A DNA stretch of 64,000 nt from Alistipes sp. (GCA_031285405.1 JAITWH010000015.1:38826-102825); one strand, 5' to 3'; shown: positions 47,943 to 57,786, numbered from the stretch's first letter. Notes: generated from the sequence alone by a model not told the origin. Numbers and translations: made by a program.

Positions 47943-49292
47943 CTAAAACATCATCCCCGTGTAGGTGCGGGGCGAGAGTGCGCGGAGCTCCTCCTTCACC
48001 CGTTCGCTCACGTCGAGTCCCTCGATGAACTCGGCCATCGCCTCGCGCGTGATCGGTTTGCCGGTGCGCGTCAACGCCTTCAGCGCCTCGTAGGGCGAGG
48101 GGTACATCTCGCGCCGCAGGATCGTCTGAATGCCCTCGGCGATCACAGCCCAGTTGCCGTCGAGGTCGCGGTCGATGGCGTCGACGTTGAGCACAAGTTT
48201 GCCCAACCCCTTGAGGATCGAGCGGAACGCGATCACAGTGTGGGCCAGCGGCACTCCCGTGTTGCGCAGCACCGTCGAGTCGGTGAGGTCGCGTTGCAGA
48301 CGAGAGACCGGCAGCTTGGCCGACAGATGTTCGAATATCGCATTTGCCATGCCAAGATTTCCCTCAGCGTTCTCGAAGTCGATCGGATTGACCTTGTGCG
48401 GCATGGCCGACGAACCCACCTCGCCCGCCACGACCCGCTGCTTGAAGTAGTCCATCGAGATGTAGGTCCACACGTCGCGGCAGAAGTCTACAAGGATCGT
48501 GTTGATGCGTTTGAAGGTGTCGAAGATGGCGGCGATGTTGTCGTAGTGCTCGATCTGGGTCGTGTAGCGGCTGCGTGTCAAATGTAACACTTCGCTCACG
48601 AAACGGTCGGCGAACGCCACCCAGTCGATCGACGGATAGGCGGCGTAGTGGGCGTTGAAGTTGCCCGTCGCACCGCCGAACTTGGCCGGCGCAGGGACGT
48701 CGCGCAACATCTGAATCTGCTTTTCCAACCTCTCGACGTAGACCATCATCTCCTTGCCCAGACGTGTTGGGGAGGCGGGCTGGCCGTGAGTGCGCGCCAA
48801 CAGCGGCACGTTCTCCCACTCGCGGGCCATGCCGCGCAGACGCTCCAGCAGCTCGCCGATCAGCGGATAGTAGACGCCGTGGGCCGCCTCGCGAATCGAG
48901 TAGGGGGTGGCGGTGTTGTTGATATCCTGCGAGGTGAGGCCGAAGTGGACGAACTCCTTGTAGTCGCCCAGCCCCAGCTCGTCCATCTTCTCCTTGATGA
49001 GGTACTCCACTGCCTTGACGTCGTGGTTGGTCGTGCGCTCGATCTCCTTGACTCTCAGCGCGTCCTTGATCTCGAAGTTCTGGTAGATCGCCCTCAGGTC
49101 GGCGAAGTTCTTCTCCCTGATGTGTGCCAGCTGGGGCAGCGGGATTCCGCACAGGGCGATGAAGTATTCGACCTCGACCAGCACGCGGTAGCGAATCAGC
49201 GCGTACTCCGAGAAGTAGTCGTCTAAAGGTAACGATGCGTCGCGGTACCGGCCGTCGATGGGCGATATCGCTGTGATTTTTGTCAGTTCCAT
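47943..49292 (-). CDS. purB: Adenylosuccinate lyase
   Basis: Start MELTKITAISPIDGRYRDASLPLDDYFSEYALIRYRVLVEVEYF; HFGLTSQDINNTATP; LARTHGQPASPTRLGKEM; SSAMPHKVNPIDFENAEGNL. Confidence 0.96.
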   Translation of the reverse strand: MELTKITAISPIDGRYRDASLPLDDYFSEYALIRYRVLVEVEYFIALCGIPLPQLAHIREKNFADLRAIYQNFEIKDALRVKEIERTTNHDVKAVEYLIKEKMDELGLGDYKEFVHFGLTSQDINNTATPYSIREAAHGVYYPLIGELLERLRGMAREWENVPLLARTHGQPASPTRLGKEMMVYVERLEKQIQMLRDVPAPAKFGGATGNFNAHYAAYPSIDWVAFADRFVSEVLHLTRSRYTTQIEHYDNIAAIFDTFKRINTILVDFCRDVWTYISMDYFKQRVVAGEVGSSAMPHKVNPIDFENAEGNLGMANAIFEHLSAKLPVSRLQRDLTDSTVLRNTGVPLAHTVIAFRSILKGLGKLVLNVDAIDRDLDGNWAVIAEGIQTILRREMYPSPYEALKALTRTGKPITREAMAEFIEGLDVSERVKEELRALSPRTYTGMMF

Positions 49293-49350
49293 TTCGCGAA
49301 GATAGTGAATTTTTTTGTATCTTTGCAGCATACCTAAAACATAACCGATT

Positions 49351-50049
49351 ATGAAACGATTACTGTTACTCTCGGTATTTGCGGCTTTGATCTTTTCCGC
49401 CGCGGCGCAGCAACGCAATCTCAAACTGATGGTTAGGAACGCTCGCGGGCGAGTGATGCGCAACGTGGAGATGGCGACCCAGGTCAAGGGGGCCGACCGG
49501 ATGGAGCCGCTCGACAGATTTGGCAACAAGTTCTTCAGCGTGACCGACGCCGACACGCTCGTGCTGATGGCGGGGGCGTCGATCTACGAGTTTCCCGTGT
49601 CGGGCTACGACTCGATGGTGGTCGTGTTTCGCAACAGTCGCAAGATCGCCGGCGTGATGTCGCGCGAGGGTAGCGGCGAGGTGATCGACACAGGCTACGG
49701 CACATTTTCGCGTCGCGCCGCCACCTCGGCCGTCAGCTCGATCGACATGGAGGATGCCTACTCATACTCGACCCTGAGGGAGTATATCGAGGGGCGGGTG
49801 TCGGGGGTGTCGTTCAACTCCAACGGCGAGATCGTCATCCGCGGCGGCATCAACTCGCTGTCGGGCGGCAGCAACGAACCCCTTGTGGTTGTCGACGGGA
49901 CGCCCACCTCGTTTGCCGTGGCCAACGAGTCGATCCATCCCAACAGCGTCACCTCGATATCTGTACTGAAGGATGCCTCCTCGGCGGCGATATATGGCAC
50001 TCGCGGGGGTAACGGAGTGGTGGTCATTACCACTCGGGGGCGGGAGTGA
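49351..50049 (+). CDS. Standalone TonB-receptor plug-domain-like exported protein
   Basis: 232 aa; signal peptide; ATSAVSSIDMEDAYSYSTLREYIEGRVSGVSFNSNGEIVIRGGINSL...PLVVVDGTPT...VLKDASSAAIYGTRGGNGVVVITTRGRE; ends before any barrel. Confidence 0.8.
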   Translation: MKRLLLLSVFAALIFSAAAQQRNLKLMVRNARGRVMRNVEMATQVKGADRMEPLDRFGNKFFSVTDADTLVLMAGASIYEFPVSGYDSMVVVFRNSRKIAGVMSREGSGEVIDTGYGTFSRRAATSAVSSIDMEDAYSYSTLREYIEGRVSGVSFNSNGEIVIRGGINSLSGGSNEPLVVVDGTPTSFAVANESIHPNSVTSISVLKDASSAAIYGTRGGNGVVVITTRGRE

Positions 50050-50082
50050 TTTTTTCTTTTAACCCTTTAAAATGTTGCTGCG

Positions 50083-50820
50083 ATGAGGAGTGTTTTTTTA
50101 TCTCTGTTTGTGGTTGTGCTTTTGTGTCTGGCTGAGACTTCGCAGGCGCAGAGGCGTCCGCGGGTTCGGGCTTCGGAGTCGCGGGAACTGAAGATCATGG
50201 TGCGCGACACACTGGATGTGCCGCTTCGCGGGGTGGCGATGTCGGCGTCTGTCAAGGGCAGGCCGGGCACCCTCGACGCGAGGATGGACGAGTCGGGCAA
50301 TCGCTACTATCGGGTGAGCGACGGCGACACTCTCAATCTGTTCGTCTTGGACAACATCTATGAACTGCCGGTGGCCGATTTCGACTCGCTGTTGGTGGCG
50401 ATCCGTCTGCCCGCGGGAGGGCTCAACTCTCTGAACTACATCGACTCAGTGAGCGTCACGGCGCAGCGACCGGAGATGGTCGACATTGGTTATGGCAGGA
50501 TCTCGCCTGAAAACTTCATGGGTTTCGGGAAGATCGTAGATATGAATCGGTCGGATAACTATACCAATCTGATGGAATTTCTTCGGAGTCGACTCGGAGC
50601 TGGAGTTCGTATGGTGGGCCCCCAAGCGTACGTTGTGGGTGCGTTTGCAGGCCCGATGCTGATCGTTGTCGATGGTATGCCTGCGGAGGATATTGAGGCT
50701 GCCGACAATATGGTCGCGTTGCCAAATGTGGCCTCGGTAGTGGTTCTTAAGAGTGCGCCGATCTATGGTGTGCGTGGTGCCGGCGGGGCGATTATCATCA
50801 CCTCTAAGAGTAGCTGGTAA
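50083..50820 (+). CDS. Second standalone TonB-receptor plug-domain-like exported protein (tandem paralogue)
   Basis: 245 aa; MLIVVDGMPAEDIEAADNMVALPNVASVVVLKSAPIYGVRGAGGAIIITSKSSW; N-terminal half parallels the upstream gene. Confidence 0.78.
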   Translation: MRSVFLSLFVVVLLCLAETSQAQRRPRVRASESRELKIMVRDTLDVPLRGVAMSASVKGRPGTLDARMDESGNRYYRVSDGDTLNLFVLDNIYELPVADFDSLLVAIRLPAGGLNSLNYIDSVSVTAQRPEMVDIGYGRISPENFMGFGKIVDMNRSDNYTNLMEFLRSRLGAGVRMVGPQAYVVGAFAGPMLIVVDGMPAEDIEAADNMVALPNVASVVVLKSAPIYGVRGAGGAIIITSKSSW

Positions 50821-50839
50821 CGGCGAGACGGAGGGGTAG

Positions 50840-52873
50840 TTAGAGGATTAGGCGGGAGAGGCGTTTGGCGATGTTGTTGCGTTCGCGGTCGAGGGCGGTT
50901 ATTCGGCGTAGGATGTTGGCGGCCTCCTCTTCGGAGAGTCCCGCGCCCGAGTCGGAGCCCGACTTCTCGGAGTCGCGGAGGCGGGCGCGTAGCTCGGCCG
51001 AGAGCTCCTCGATCACCTTCGACTTGTAGAGTATCACCGCGCGCGGCAACGCCTCCGACAATCGTTCGCGCTCGCTTGCCACCGAGAAATCGTGACGCTT
51101 CCAGAGCTTGCTCGGCGTGTAGTTGTCGTCAGCCGTCAGCAGGTCGACCGCCGCGTTGCACACCTCGCTGTCGGGGTGGGTGATGAAGTTGTGGGCGGGC
51201 ACCTCGACCCCCTTGCCAAGCTCGCCGTAGAGAGTCAGATAGGTGTCGAACAGCGCCCTGTAACGCGGATTGCGCAGCGTGAGGCCGTTGGTCTGCAGCT
51301 CGCCGATGATGGTCTCGGCAACGTTGAGGGGGGTTGTCGTGCGCCCGTCGCGGAAGTCGAACTCCTCGTGGCCGTACTTGATCAGATATTTCACCAACTC
51401 CTTTTCCAGCTCCTCGATGTTGCTGCCGGCGGCGACTCCTCCTCGACCTCCGGACGCTCCGGCGGAGCTCGTCGGGCCTGTTCGGGCAAAGGTTCGCGCG
51501 GCGCTCTCGGCACGAACTGCGGCCTGCTGTCGGCGAATGAATTCGCGCCCCTCGTCGTCGGAGGCCACTCCCGACAGCCGCTTTTTCGCAACCTCGGAGA
51601 TCAGCAGCCCCTCGTCGATCTCCATCGTGCGGGCGCACTCGGTGATGTACATCGCGCGGCGAATGGCGTCGGGAATCTCGGCGATCGAGGCGACCATCTC
51701 GCCCACCACTCCCGCTCGTTTTATCACGTCGCCCCTCGCGTCGCGCATCAGCAGGCGCGATTTGAAATTGATGAAATCCTCCTCGTTGGCGCGAATGAAC
51801 TCCTGCAGCTCGGTGGCGTTGTGGGCGCGGGCGAACGAGTCTGGGTCCTCGCCGTCGGGCAGCAGCACTATGCGCACGTTGAGACCCTCGCGCAGGATCA
51901 TGTCGATGCCTCGCAACGAGGCGTTGATGCCCGCCGAGTCGCCGTCGTAGATCACCGTGATGTTCTCCGTGAACCTTCGCAGCAGCTTGATCTGCTCGGT
52001 GGTGAGCGACGTGCCGCTCGACGCGACGACATTTTCGACCCCCGCCTGGTGCATCGAGATGACGTCGGTGTAGCCCTCGACTAAAATTGCGTTGTGCTGC
52101 TGGGCGATCGCCTTCTTGGCGAAGAAAATTCCGTACAGCGTCTGCTTCTTGGAGTAGACCTCGCTCTCGGGCGAGTTGAGATATTTGGCGACGTTCTTGT
52201 CGGTGCGCAGTGTGCGGCCGCCGAACGCCATCACTCGTCCGCTCATCGAGTGGATCGGAAACATCACCCGCTCCGAAAATCGGTCGTACCAACCGCCGCT
52301 CTCGCGCTTGATGCTGAGGCCCGTGCCGGTCAGGAACTCCTCTTTATATCCCGCCGCCAGAGCCGCCTGAGTGAACCTGTCGCCGCCCGAGGGGCAGAAG
52401 CCCAGCTGGAAACGCTCGATGATGGCGTCGGTGAAGCCCCTGTGGCGAAAGTAGGTCATGCCCACGCTGCGTCCCTCGGGAGAGTCGTGCAGCGCGCTTT
52501 TGAACCACTCGGCGCTCCAGCTGTTGAGCACCATCATGCTCTCGCGGTCGTCGTTGCGGCGGCTCTCCTCCTCGGTCAGCTCGCGCTCGGCGACCTCGAT
52601 TCCGTACTTCTTCGCAACGTACTTGAGCGCCTCGACGTAGCCCATCCCCTCGTGTTCCATCACGAAAGTGACCGCGTTGCCACCCTTGCCGCAGCCGAAA
52701 CATTTGAACAGTCCCTTGGTCGGCGAGACGACGAACGAAGGGGTCTTCTCGTTGTGGAACGGGCAACAGGCCTGATAGTTGACCCCCTTTTTGCGCAGCG
52801 ACACGAAGTCGCCCACCACCTCCACGATATCCGCGGCGGAGTATATTCGGTCGATGGTGGCTTTGTCGATCAC
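50840..52873 (-). CDS. dnaG: DNA primase (GTG start)
   Basis: IDKATIDRIYSAADIVEVVGDFVSLRKKGVNYQACCPFHNEKTPSFVVSPTKGLFKCFGCGKGGNAVTFVM; VEGYTDVISMHQAGVENVVASSGTSLT. Confidence 0.96.
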   Translation of the reverse strand: MIDKATIDRIYSAADIVEVVGDFVSLRKKGVNYQACCPFHNEKTPSFVVSPTKGLFKCFGCGKGGNAVTFVMEHEGMGYVEALKYVAKKYGIEVAERELTEEESRRNDDRESMMVLNSWSAEWFKSALHDSPEGRSVGMTYFRHRGFTDAIIERFQLGFCPSGGDRFTQAALAAGYKEEFLTGTGLSIKRESGGWYDRFSERVMFPIHSMSGRVMAFGGRTLRTDKNVAKYLNSPESEVYSKKQTLYGIFFAKKAIAQQHNAILVEGYTDVISMHQAGVENVVASSGTSLTTEQIKLLRRFTENITVIYDGDSAGINASLRGIDMILREGLNVRIVLLPDGEDPDSFARAHNATELQEFIRANEEDFINFKSRLLMRDARGDVIKRAGVVGEMVASIAEIPDAIRRAMYITECARTMEIDEGLLISEVAKKRLSGVASDDEGREFIRRQQAAVRAESAARTFARTGPTSSAGASGGRGGVAAGSNIEELEKELVKYLIKYGHEEFDFRDGRTTTPLNVAETIIGELQTNGLTLRNPRYRALFDTYLTLYGELGKGVEVPAHNFITHPDSEVCNAAVDLLTADDNYTPSKLWKRHDFSVASERERLSEALPRAVILYKSKVIEELSAELRARLRDSEKSGSDSGAGLSEEEAANILRRITALDRERNNIAKRLSRLIL

Positions 52874-52941
52874 AAAAAATAATTGTATATTTGCGGATGG
52901 ATTATTGCATAATCTCAGGGGAGCGGGGCCGGTCACCCGAC

Positions 52942-52982
52942 AGGGGAGACGATAACTCGGCGGGCCGAGTCATCGCACCCCT
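52942..52982. other. Long interrupted stem-loop between tRNA-Arg and dnaG
   Basis: AGGGG-aga-CGAT-a-ACTCGGC-gg-GCCGAGT-c-ATCG-ca-CCCCT. Confidence 0.6.
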
Positions 52983-52989
52983 CGTCTCG

Positions 52990-53061
52990 TGATCCCGACA
53001 GGAATCGAACCTGTACCGTCAGAACCGGAATCTGATATTCTATCCATTGAACTACGGGACC
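52990..53061 (-). tRNA. tRNA-Arg(CCG)
   Basis: Cloverleaf read by hand: acceptor GGTCCCG/CGGGATC, D-arm GTTC..GAAT, anticodon arm TCAGA-TTCCGGT-TCTGA, T-arm ACAGG-TTCGATT-CCTGT; discriminator A; CCA not encoded. Confidence 0.93.
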
Positions 53062-53112
53062 CTTTTTACGGAGACGCAAAGGTAGTCTAAAATTTTTAAA
53101 CGAACAACCAGG

Positions 53113-53736
53113 GTGCTGAACAATTGGCAGCGAATAGAACGCGTGGTGCGATGGACCGGACTGTCGGTCAACTCGTTCGCCCTGTCTGTGGGCCTCTCTC
53201 GCGGTGAGAATCTGTACCAGATCAAGCGCGGAAACAACGGCGTTAGCCGCGAACTTGCCGCGATGATCGCCGCGAAGTATCCCCAGATATCGCGCGCGTG
53301 GCTGCTCACAGGCGAGGGCGACATGTTTACCGACGAGTCGGCCAAGCGTGTCTCGATACCATTTTTCGACGTCGACGTCGAGAAGTATGTCGCCTCGCCG
53401 GCGCGCTTCGCGAGTCGAGGCTACATCTCGCTGCCGACGGTCGAGGATGCCGAGTTCGGGGCGATGTACAACGGACGGGCGATGGGCGGTGAGATTCCCG
53501 CGGGGTCGATGGTGCTGATGAAGCGGGTGGGGATCGAGGGGCTCATCCCGGGGGGCGACTACGTGGTTGTGGGCGAGGAGTTCACGATGTTGCGGCGGGT
53601 GAGGCGCGAGGCCGATTCGCAGGTGCTGAGGCTGCTGCCGCTCGATGCCGACAACTTCGACGAGGTGCGCATCTCCGTGTCGGACGTCAAAGAGTTGTAT
53701 TCGGTGTGCGCGATTGTCATTAACAAAACGATATAA
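53113..53736 (+). CDS. S24/LexA-like peptidase with N-terminal HTH
   Basis: 207 aa; SVNSFALSVGLSRGENLYQIKRGNNGVSRELAAMIAAKYPQISRAWLLTGEGDMF; C-terminal GGEIPAGSMVLMKRVGIEGLIPGGDYVVVGEE. Confidence 0.8.
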   Translation: MLNNWQRIERVVRWTGLSVNSFALSVGLSRGENLYQIKRGNNGVSRELAAMIAAKYPQISRAWLLTGEGDMFTDESAKRVSIPFFDVDVEKYVASPARFASRGYISLPTVEDAEFGAMYNGRAMGGEIPAGSMVLMKRVGIEGLIPGGDYVVVGEEFTMLRRVRREADSQVLRLLPLDADNFDEVRISVSDVKELYSVCAIVINKTI

Positions 53737-53739
53737 AAA

Positions 53740-54342
53740 ATGTTTTCAGGAATAGTGGAAAGAATGGGGCGGGTCACCGAGATTCGCACCGAGCAGCAGA
53801 ACAGACACTTCACCCTCGCCGCCGACTTCACGGGCGAGCTGAAGATCGACCAGAGCGTCTCCCACAACGGGGTGTGCCTAACGGTAGTGGAGCTCACCGA
53901 GGAGACATACACCGTCACCGCCATGCACGAAACGCTCCTCAAGAGCAACTTGGGCACGCTGCGGGTGGGCGACCACGTGAACCTCGAACGCAGCATGAGG
54001 CCCGACGCGCTGTTGGACGGCCACATCGTGCAGGGCCACGTCGACCGCACCGCCATCTGCACTGCTGTCGAGGAGGCGGGCGGCAGCTGGTACTACACAT
54101 TCGAGTACGACCCCGCCGGCGCGGACGAGGGGATGCTGACTGTCGAAAAGGGGTCGGTGGCGGTCAACGGCGTCAGCCTCACCGTGGTCGACTCGCGCGA
54201 GGGGCGGTTCCGAGTCGCCATAATTCCCTACACCCACGACAACACCAACTTCCGGTACATCGAGGTGGGCAGTGTGGTGAATCTGGAGTTCGACATCGTC
54301 GGCAAGTACATCGCGCGACTCATGAAGAGCCACATCAAGTAG
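53740..54342 (+). CDS. ribE: Riboflavin synthase, alpha subunit
   Basis: 200 aa; MFSGIVERMGRVTEI; SVSHNGVCLTVVEL; DGHIVQGHVD; KGSVAVNGVSLTVVD. Confidence 0.95.
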   Translation: MFSGIVERMGRVTEIRTEQQNRHFTLAADFTGELKIDQSVSHNGVCLTVVELTEETYTVTAMHETLLKSNLGTLRVGDHVNLERSMRPDALLDGHIVQGHVDRTAICTAVEEAGGSWYYTFEYDPAGADEGMLTVEKGSVAVNGVSLTVVDSREGRFRVAIIPYTHDNTNFRYIEVGSVVNLEFDIVGKYIARLMKSHIK

Positions 54343-54372
54343 GTCGGCAACGGCAAGATAGCAAGATAGAGG

Positions 54373-55470
54373 ATGGCAAGGGTTACCATACGAAAATATC
54401 TCGAAGACAAGCAGATCCTGCGCATCCGCTCGATCGACTACGCGGCGCTGTTGATCGCGCTGCTCGTGACGCTGGTGGTGATCGTGTCGGGCGGCATCGT
54501 GGTCTACGCCTACGGATTTTTTCTGTGGGGGCTGGCGGTGATCTGCGCCGCGACCTTCGTGGTGACCTATCTCTTCTCGCGTTTTGTGTTGAAAAAGTTT
54601 GTGATCTACAAGATGAAGCCCATCTACCAGATCGTGTTCGATCGCAACCTGCGCACGCGCGACATGGAGAATGTGTACCTCAAAAAGGAGAACCTGTTGG
54701 AAACCGTCACCGCCGAGATCACCGACTGGGCCGAGAGCAACAGACAGGAGATCGAACGGCTGGAGGAGATGGAGCAGTTCCGCCGCGAGTACTTGGGCAA
54801 CTTCGCCCACGAGATCAAGACCCCCGTCTTCAACATCCAGGGCTATCTGTCGACCCTGTTGGACGGCGCGCTGCACGACGAGAGCGTCAACCGACTATAC
54901 CTCGATCGCGCCGAAAAGAGCATCGGGCGAATAGTCGACATCATCACATACTTGGAGGAGATTTCGCACCTTGAGTCGGGTCAGCCACACTTCGAGTACA
55001 CGCGATTCGACGTGGTGGAGTTGGCGCGCGAGATTGTCGACGCGTTCGAGATGGAGGCGCACTCGCGCGGAATCAGGGTGAAGCTGCGGGCCGCTGCGGG
55101 CAAAAAAAGTCAGGAGAGCCTCTTCGTCGTCGCCGACCGGAAGTACATCGCGCAGGTCTTCGCCAATCTCATCTCCAACTCGATACGCTACGGCACCGCG
55201 GGCGGATGGACGCACATCTCGCTGATCGACATGTTCGACAAGGTGATGGTCGAGGTGGCCGACAACGGCGAGGGGATCGAAAAAGAGGATGTGGCGCGGC
55301 TGTTCGAACGCTTTTTCCGCACCGACGCCAGCCGCTCGCGCGAAAAAGGGGGCACCGGACTGGGGCTCGCCATAGTCAAACACATCATCGAGGCGCACGG
55401 CGAGACAGTCTCCGTGCGCAGCGAACTCGGCGTCGGCACCACTTTTTCGTTCACACTGAGCAAAATATAA
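54373..55470 (+). CDS. Sensor histidine kinase
   Basis: 365 aa; two [69 protein letters not shown]. Confidence 0.94.
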   Translation: MARVTIRKYLEDKQILRIRSIDYAALLIALLVTLVVIVSGGIVVYAYGFFLWGLAVICAATFVVTYLFSRFVLKKFVIYKMKPIYQIVFDRNLRTRDMENVYLKKENLLETVTAEITDWAESNRQEIERLEEMEQFRREYLGNFAHEIKTPVFNIQGYLSTLLDGALHDESVNRLYLDRAEKSIGRIVDIITYLEEISHLESGQPHFEYTRFDVVELAREIVDAFEMEAHSRGIRVKLRAAAGKKSQESLFVVADRKYIAQVFANLISNSIRYGTAGGWTHISLIDMFDKVMVEVADNGEGIEKEDVARLFERFFRTDASRSREKGGTGLGLAIVKHIIEAHGETVSVRSELGVGTTFSFTLSKI

Positions 55471-55519
55471 ATTTTTTATATGTATCTTTGCTGATTAGAA
55501 AACCAATTTTTGTGGTGCG

Positions 55520-56374
55520 ATGATAAATTTCTTGGCGGTAACGTGGGACATGAACCCTGTCTTTTTCAGGATGGGGAGTTTCGAGGTGATGTGGTACGGG
55601 CTGTGCTGGATGACTGCGATCGGCTTGGGTGTCATCTACTTCGGCGACTTCACCAAGCGCGAAAAGCTCTCCCCGAAACTCGACAACATATTTTGGTGGG
55701 GAGCCCTCGCGACGATCATCGGCGCAAGGCTGGGCCACTGCTTGTTCTACGCTCCGGAGTACTACCTTGCACACCCGATCGAGATGCTCTACATTCGCGA
55801 GGGGGGCATGGCGAGTCACGGCGCGGCGGTGGGGCTGCTGCTGGGGCTGTGGGGATTTTCGAGGCAACACAAACTACCCTACATCTGGGCTCTCGACAGG
55901 GTGATGATACCCGTCACGGTGGGGGGCGCGGTGGTGCGCATCGGCAACCTGATCAACTCCGAGATCTACGGCCACGCGACCGACCTGCCGTGGGGATTCA
56001 TCTTCACGAGGGTGGGCGAGACCGAACCCATGCACCCGACGCAGATCTACGAGGCGTTGTGCTATCTCGTTACCTTCGCCGTGCTGGTGTTCCTATATTA
56101 CAGGAGGGACGCGGGGGTCAGGCGCCCGGGCATGCTTTTCGGCGTGGGGCTGGTCGGGGTGTTTCTCACGCGCTTCCTCATCGAGTATATCAAGAACGTG
56201 CAGGAGGCCAAAGAGATAGAGATGATCGCCACGATCGGCATGAATATCGGACAACTTTTGAGCATTCCGTTCATTTTGGCAGGCATATTGATGATTGTGT
56301 GGCCGTACACAGGGTTCAAACTGACGCCCGACGCAAACAGATGGTCGGGATTGCGTAAACAAAAGGCAGCATGA
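55520..56374 (+). CDS. lgt: Prolipoprotein diacylglyceryl transferase
   Basis: 284 aa; ARLGHCLFYAPEYY, IREGGMASHGAAVG, GNLINSEIYG, HPTQIYEALCYL. Confidence 0.95.
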   Translation: MINFLAVTWDMNPVFFRMGSFEVMWYGLCWMTAIGLGVIYFGDFTKREKLSPKLDNIFWWGALATIIGARLGHCLFYAPEYYLAHPIEMLYIREGGMASHGAAVGLLLGLWGFSRQHKLPYIWALDRVMIPVTVGGAVVRIGNLINSEIYGHATDLPWGFIFTRVGETEPMHPTQIYEALCYLVTFAVLVFLYYRRDAGVRRPGMLFGVGLVGVFLTRFLIEYIKNVQEAKEIEMIATIGMNIGQLLSIPFILAGILMIVWPYTGFKLTPDANRWSGLRKQKAA

Positions 56375-57237
56375 ACAGTATCGACAGATTGATATACGAC
56401 GCGCTGGCCATGCGCCGGAGCGTCCTCCTCGAAGGGGTCGGAACCCTCGAAGTTAGGCGGCGGGGGGCCAAAAGAATCTCCGACACCCAGATCATCCCGC
56501 CGCAAAACGTGGTGCTATTCTCGCCCGACGAGGACGAAGGGGCGGTCGACGTGACGCTGCTCGTGGCCGACGCCAACGGAGTGACGGAGTCGGAGGCCAC
56601 GGCGATCTACCAATCGTGGCTCGAAGAGCATCGCACCGACGCGGGCGTCGCCATCGACGGCGTGGGCGAGGTGAGGGACGGCCGTTTCGTCGTCGCCGAG
56701 AGCATGCACATTACGCTTAATCCAACAAATGAAGAGATAGTCACTATGGAAACAGAAAGAAATTCCGCCCCGACGTGGGCCTGGTTAGTTATCGGTATCC
56801 TCGCGGCGGTGCTGCTGCTGGGGCTGGCGTGGAACTGGAAGAACGGGTCGTTCATGGGGCGCGGTTCGGAAACGGTGGAGATCGCCACCGCCGTCGCCGA
56901 AGCTACCGTCGCTGCCCAGGCCGCCTTTGCCGCCGAGGCAGAGATCGCCGCCGCTTCCGCTTCGTCCGCCGCTTCGACTGAGACTGAGGCTGTTGAGGCT
57001 GCCGGACCGAGGTACCACGTCATCGCCGGTGCCTTCTCCGTCGAGAGCAACGCCGACAACTTCATGGCGCGCATCAAACGCGAGCACCCCGAGCTGACTG
57101 TCGAAAAACTCACGAACCCCTCCAACGGATACAGCATGGTGAGCATCTTCCAGTCGCCCGAAGAGGGGGTGGCTGTCAACCGCATGAACCTCTACTGGGA
57201 CATCGACCTCTTCCTGTGGGTCTATCGCGAAAGATAA
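56371..57237 (+). CDS. HU-CCDC81-like N-terminus with C-terminal SPOR domain
   Basis: 288 aa; internal TM (AWLVIGILAAVLLLGLAW), Ala/Glu-rich linker, YHVIAGAFSVESNADNFMARIKREHPELTVEKLTNPSNGYSMVSI. Confidence 0.8.
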   Translation: MNSIDRLIYDALAMRRSVLLEGVGTLEVRRRGAKRISDTQIIPPQNVVLFSPDEDEGAVDVTLLVADANGVTESEATAIYQSWLEEHRTDAGVAIDGVGEVRDGRFVVAESMHITLNPTNEEIVTMETERNSAPTWAWLVIGILAAVLLLGLAWNWKNGSFMGRGSETVEIATAVAEATVAAQAAFAAEAEIAAASASSAASTETEAVEAAGPRYHVIAGAFSVESNADNFMARIKREHPELTVEKLTNPSNGYSMVSIFQSPEEGVAVNRMNLYWDIDLFLWVYRER

Positions 57238-57257
57238 TTCGCAAAATAGTTCTGCGT

Positions 57258-57300
57258 AGTAAAAACTGCGTAGCCAAAATCGCCGTCGGCGTTCCGACTA
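57258..57300 (-). repeat. AACG-loop hairpin (copy I) fused to GtrA stop codon, with GCTACGCA tail
   Basis: Reverse strand TAGTCGGAACGCCGACGGCGATTTTGGCTACGCAGTTTTTACTACGCA. Confidence 0.8.
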
Positions 57301-57786
57301 ATCTCGCGACGAGCCTCGGAAGGTGAAGTGCCTCTGCACCGCGAAGCCGACGACGGCCGTGGTGAGGTAGATAATCGTGAACGCCACCGTGGGGTAGATG
57401 TGGCAGACTCGGACGAACAGATTCTCAAGTTGCCACGAGATGAGGAGGGTGGCGACGGCACTCAGAAAATAACGAAACAGTTGGGTATGCCCCCTCAGCG
57501 GTGAGCTCCGGAAGCTGATATTCTTCTGCATCCAGAACCCCAACAGCACGGAGAGCAGCCAAGCGATCGCAAGCGCCGCGGTGTGCGCCGCCACCACCGT
57601 CGGCCCGAGGTCGACGTCCCGCTTCGCGAAGACGAAGTTGAACGCTACCCAAAAACAGACCGTCGTCGCAACCCAATTGATCCCCCCGCACGCGACGTAC
57701 CTGAACGCCTGCCGCGACACCAATCCGTGGAACGGCCTCCAGTAGAAGCTGTCTATGAAGGAGGTAAGTCGCTGGGTCGTAGTCAT
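57298..57786 (-). CDS. GtrA family membrane protein
   Basis: 162 aa; FRYVACGGINWVATTVCFWVAFNFVF; NISFRSSP; VGFAVQRHFTFR. Confidence 0.85.
   Translation of the reverse strand: MTTTQRLTSFIDSFYWRPFHGLVSRQAFRYVACGGINWVATTVCFWVAFNFVFAKRDVDLGPTVVAAHTAALAIAWLLSVLLGFWMQKNISFRSSPLRGHTQLFRYFLSAVATLLISWQLENLFVRVCHIYPTVAFTIIYLTTAVVGFAVQRHFTFRGSSRD

Noticed and set aside
53113-53736. Phage repressor or defence island, from the S24/HTH protein
   Set aside because: It is isolated between tRNA-Arg and ribE with no phage or defence genes. The tRNA is an obvious integration site, but no integrase is seen.
54373-55470. Two-component system
   Set aside because: The kinase is clear but no response regulator is adjacent, so no system is claimed.
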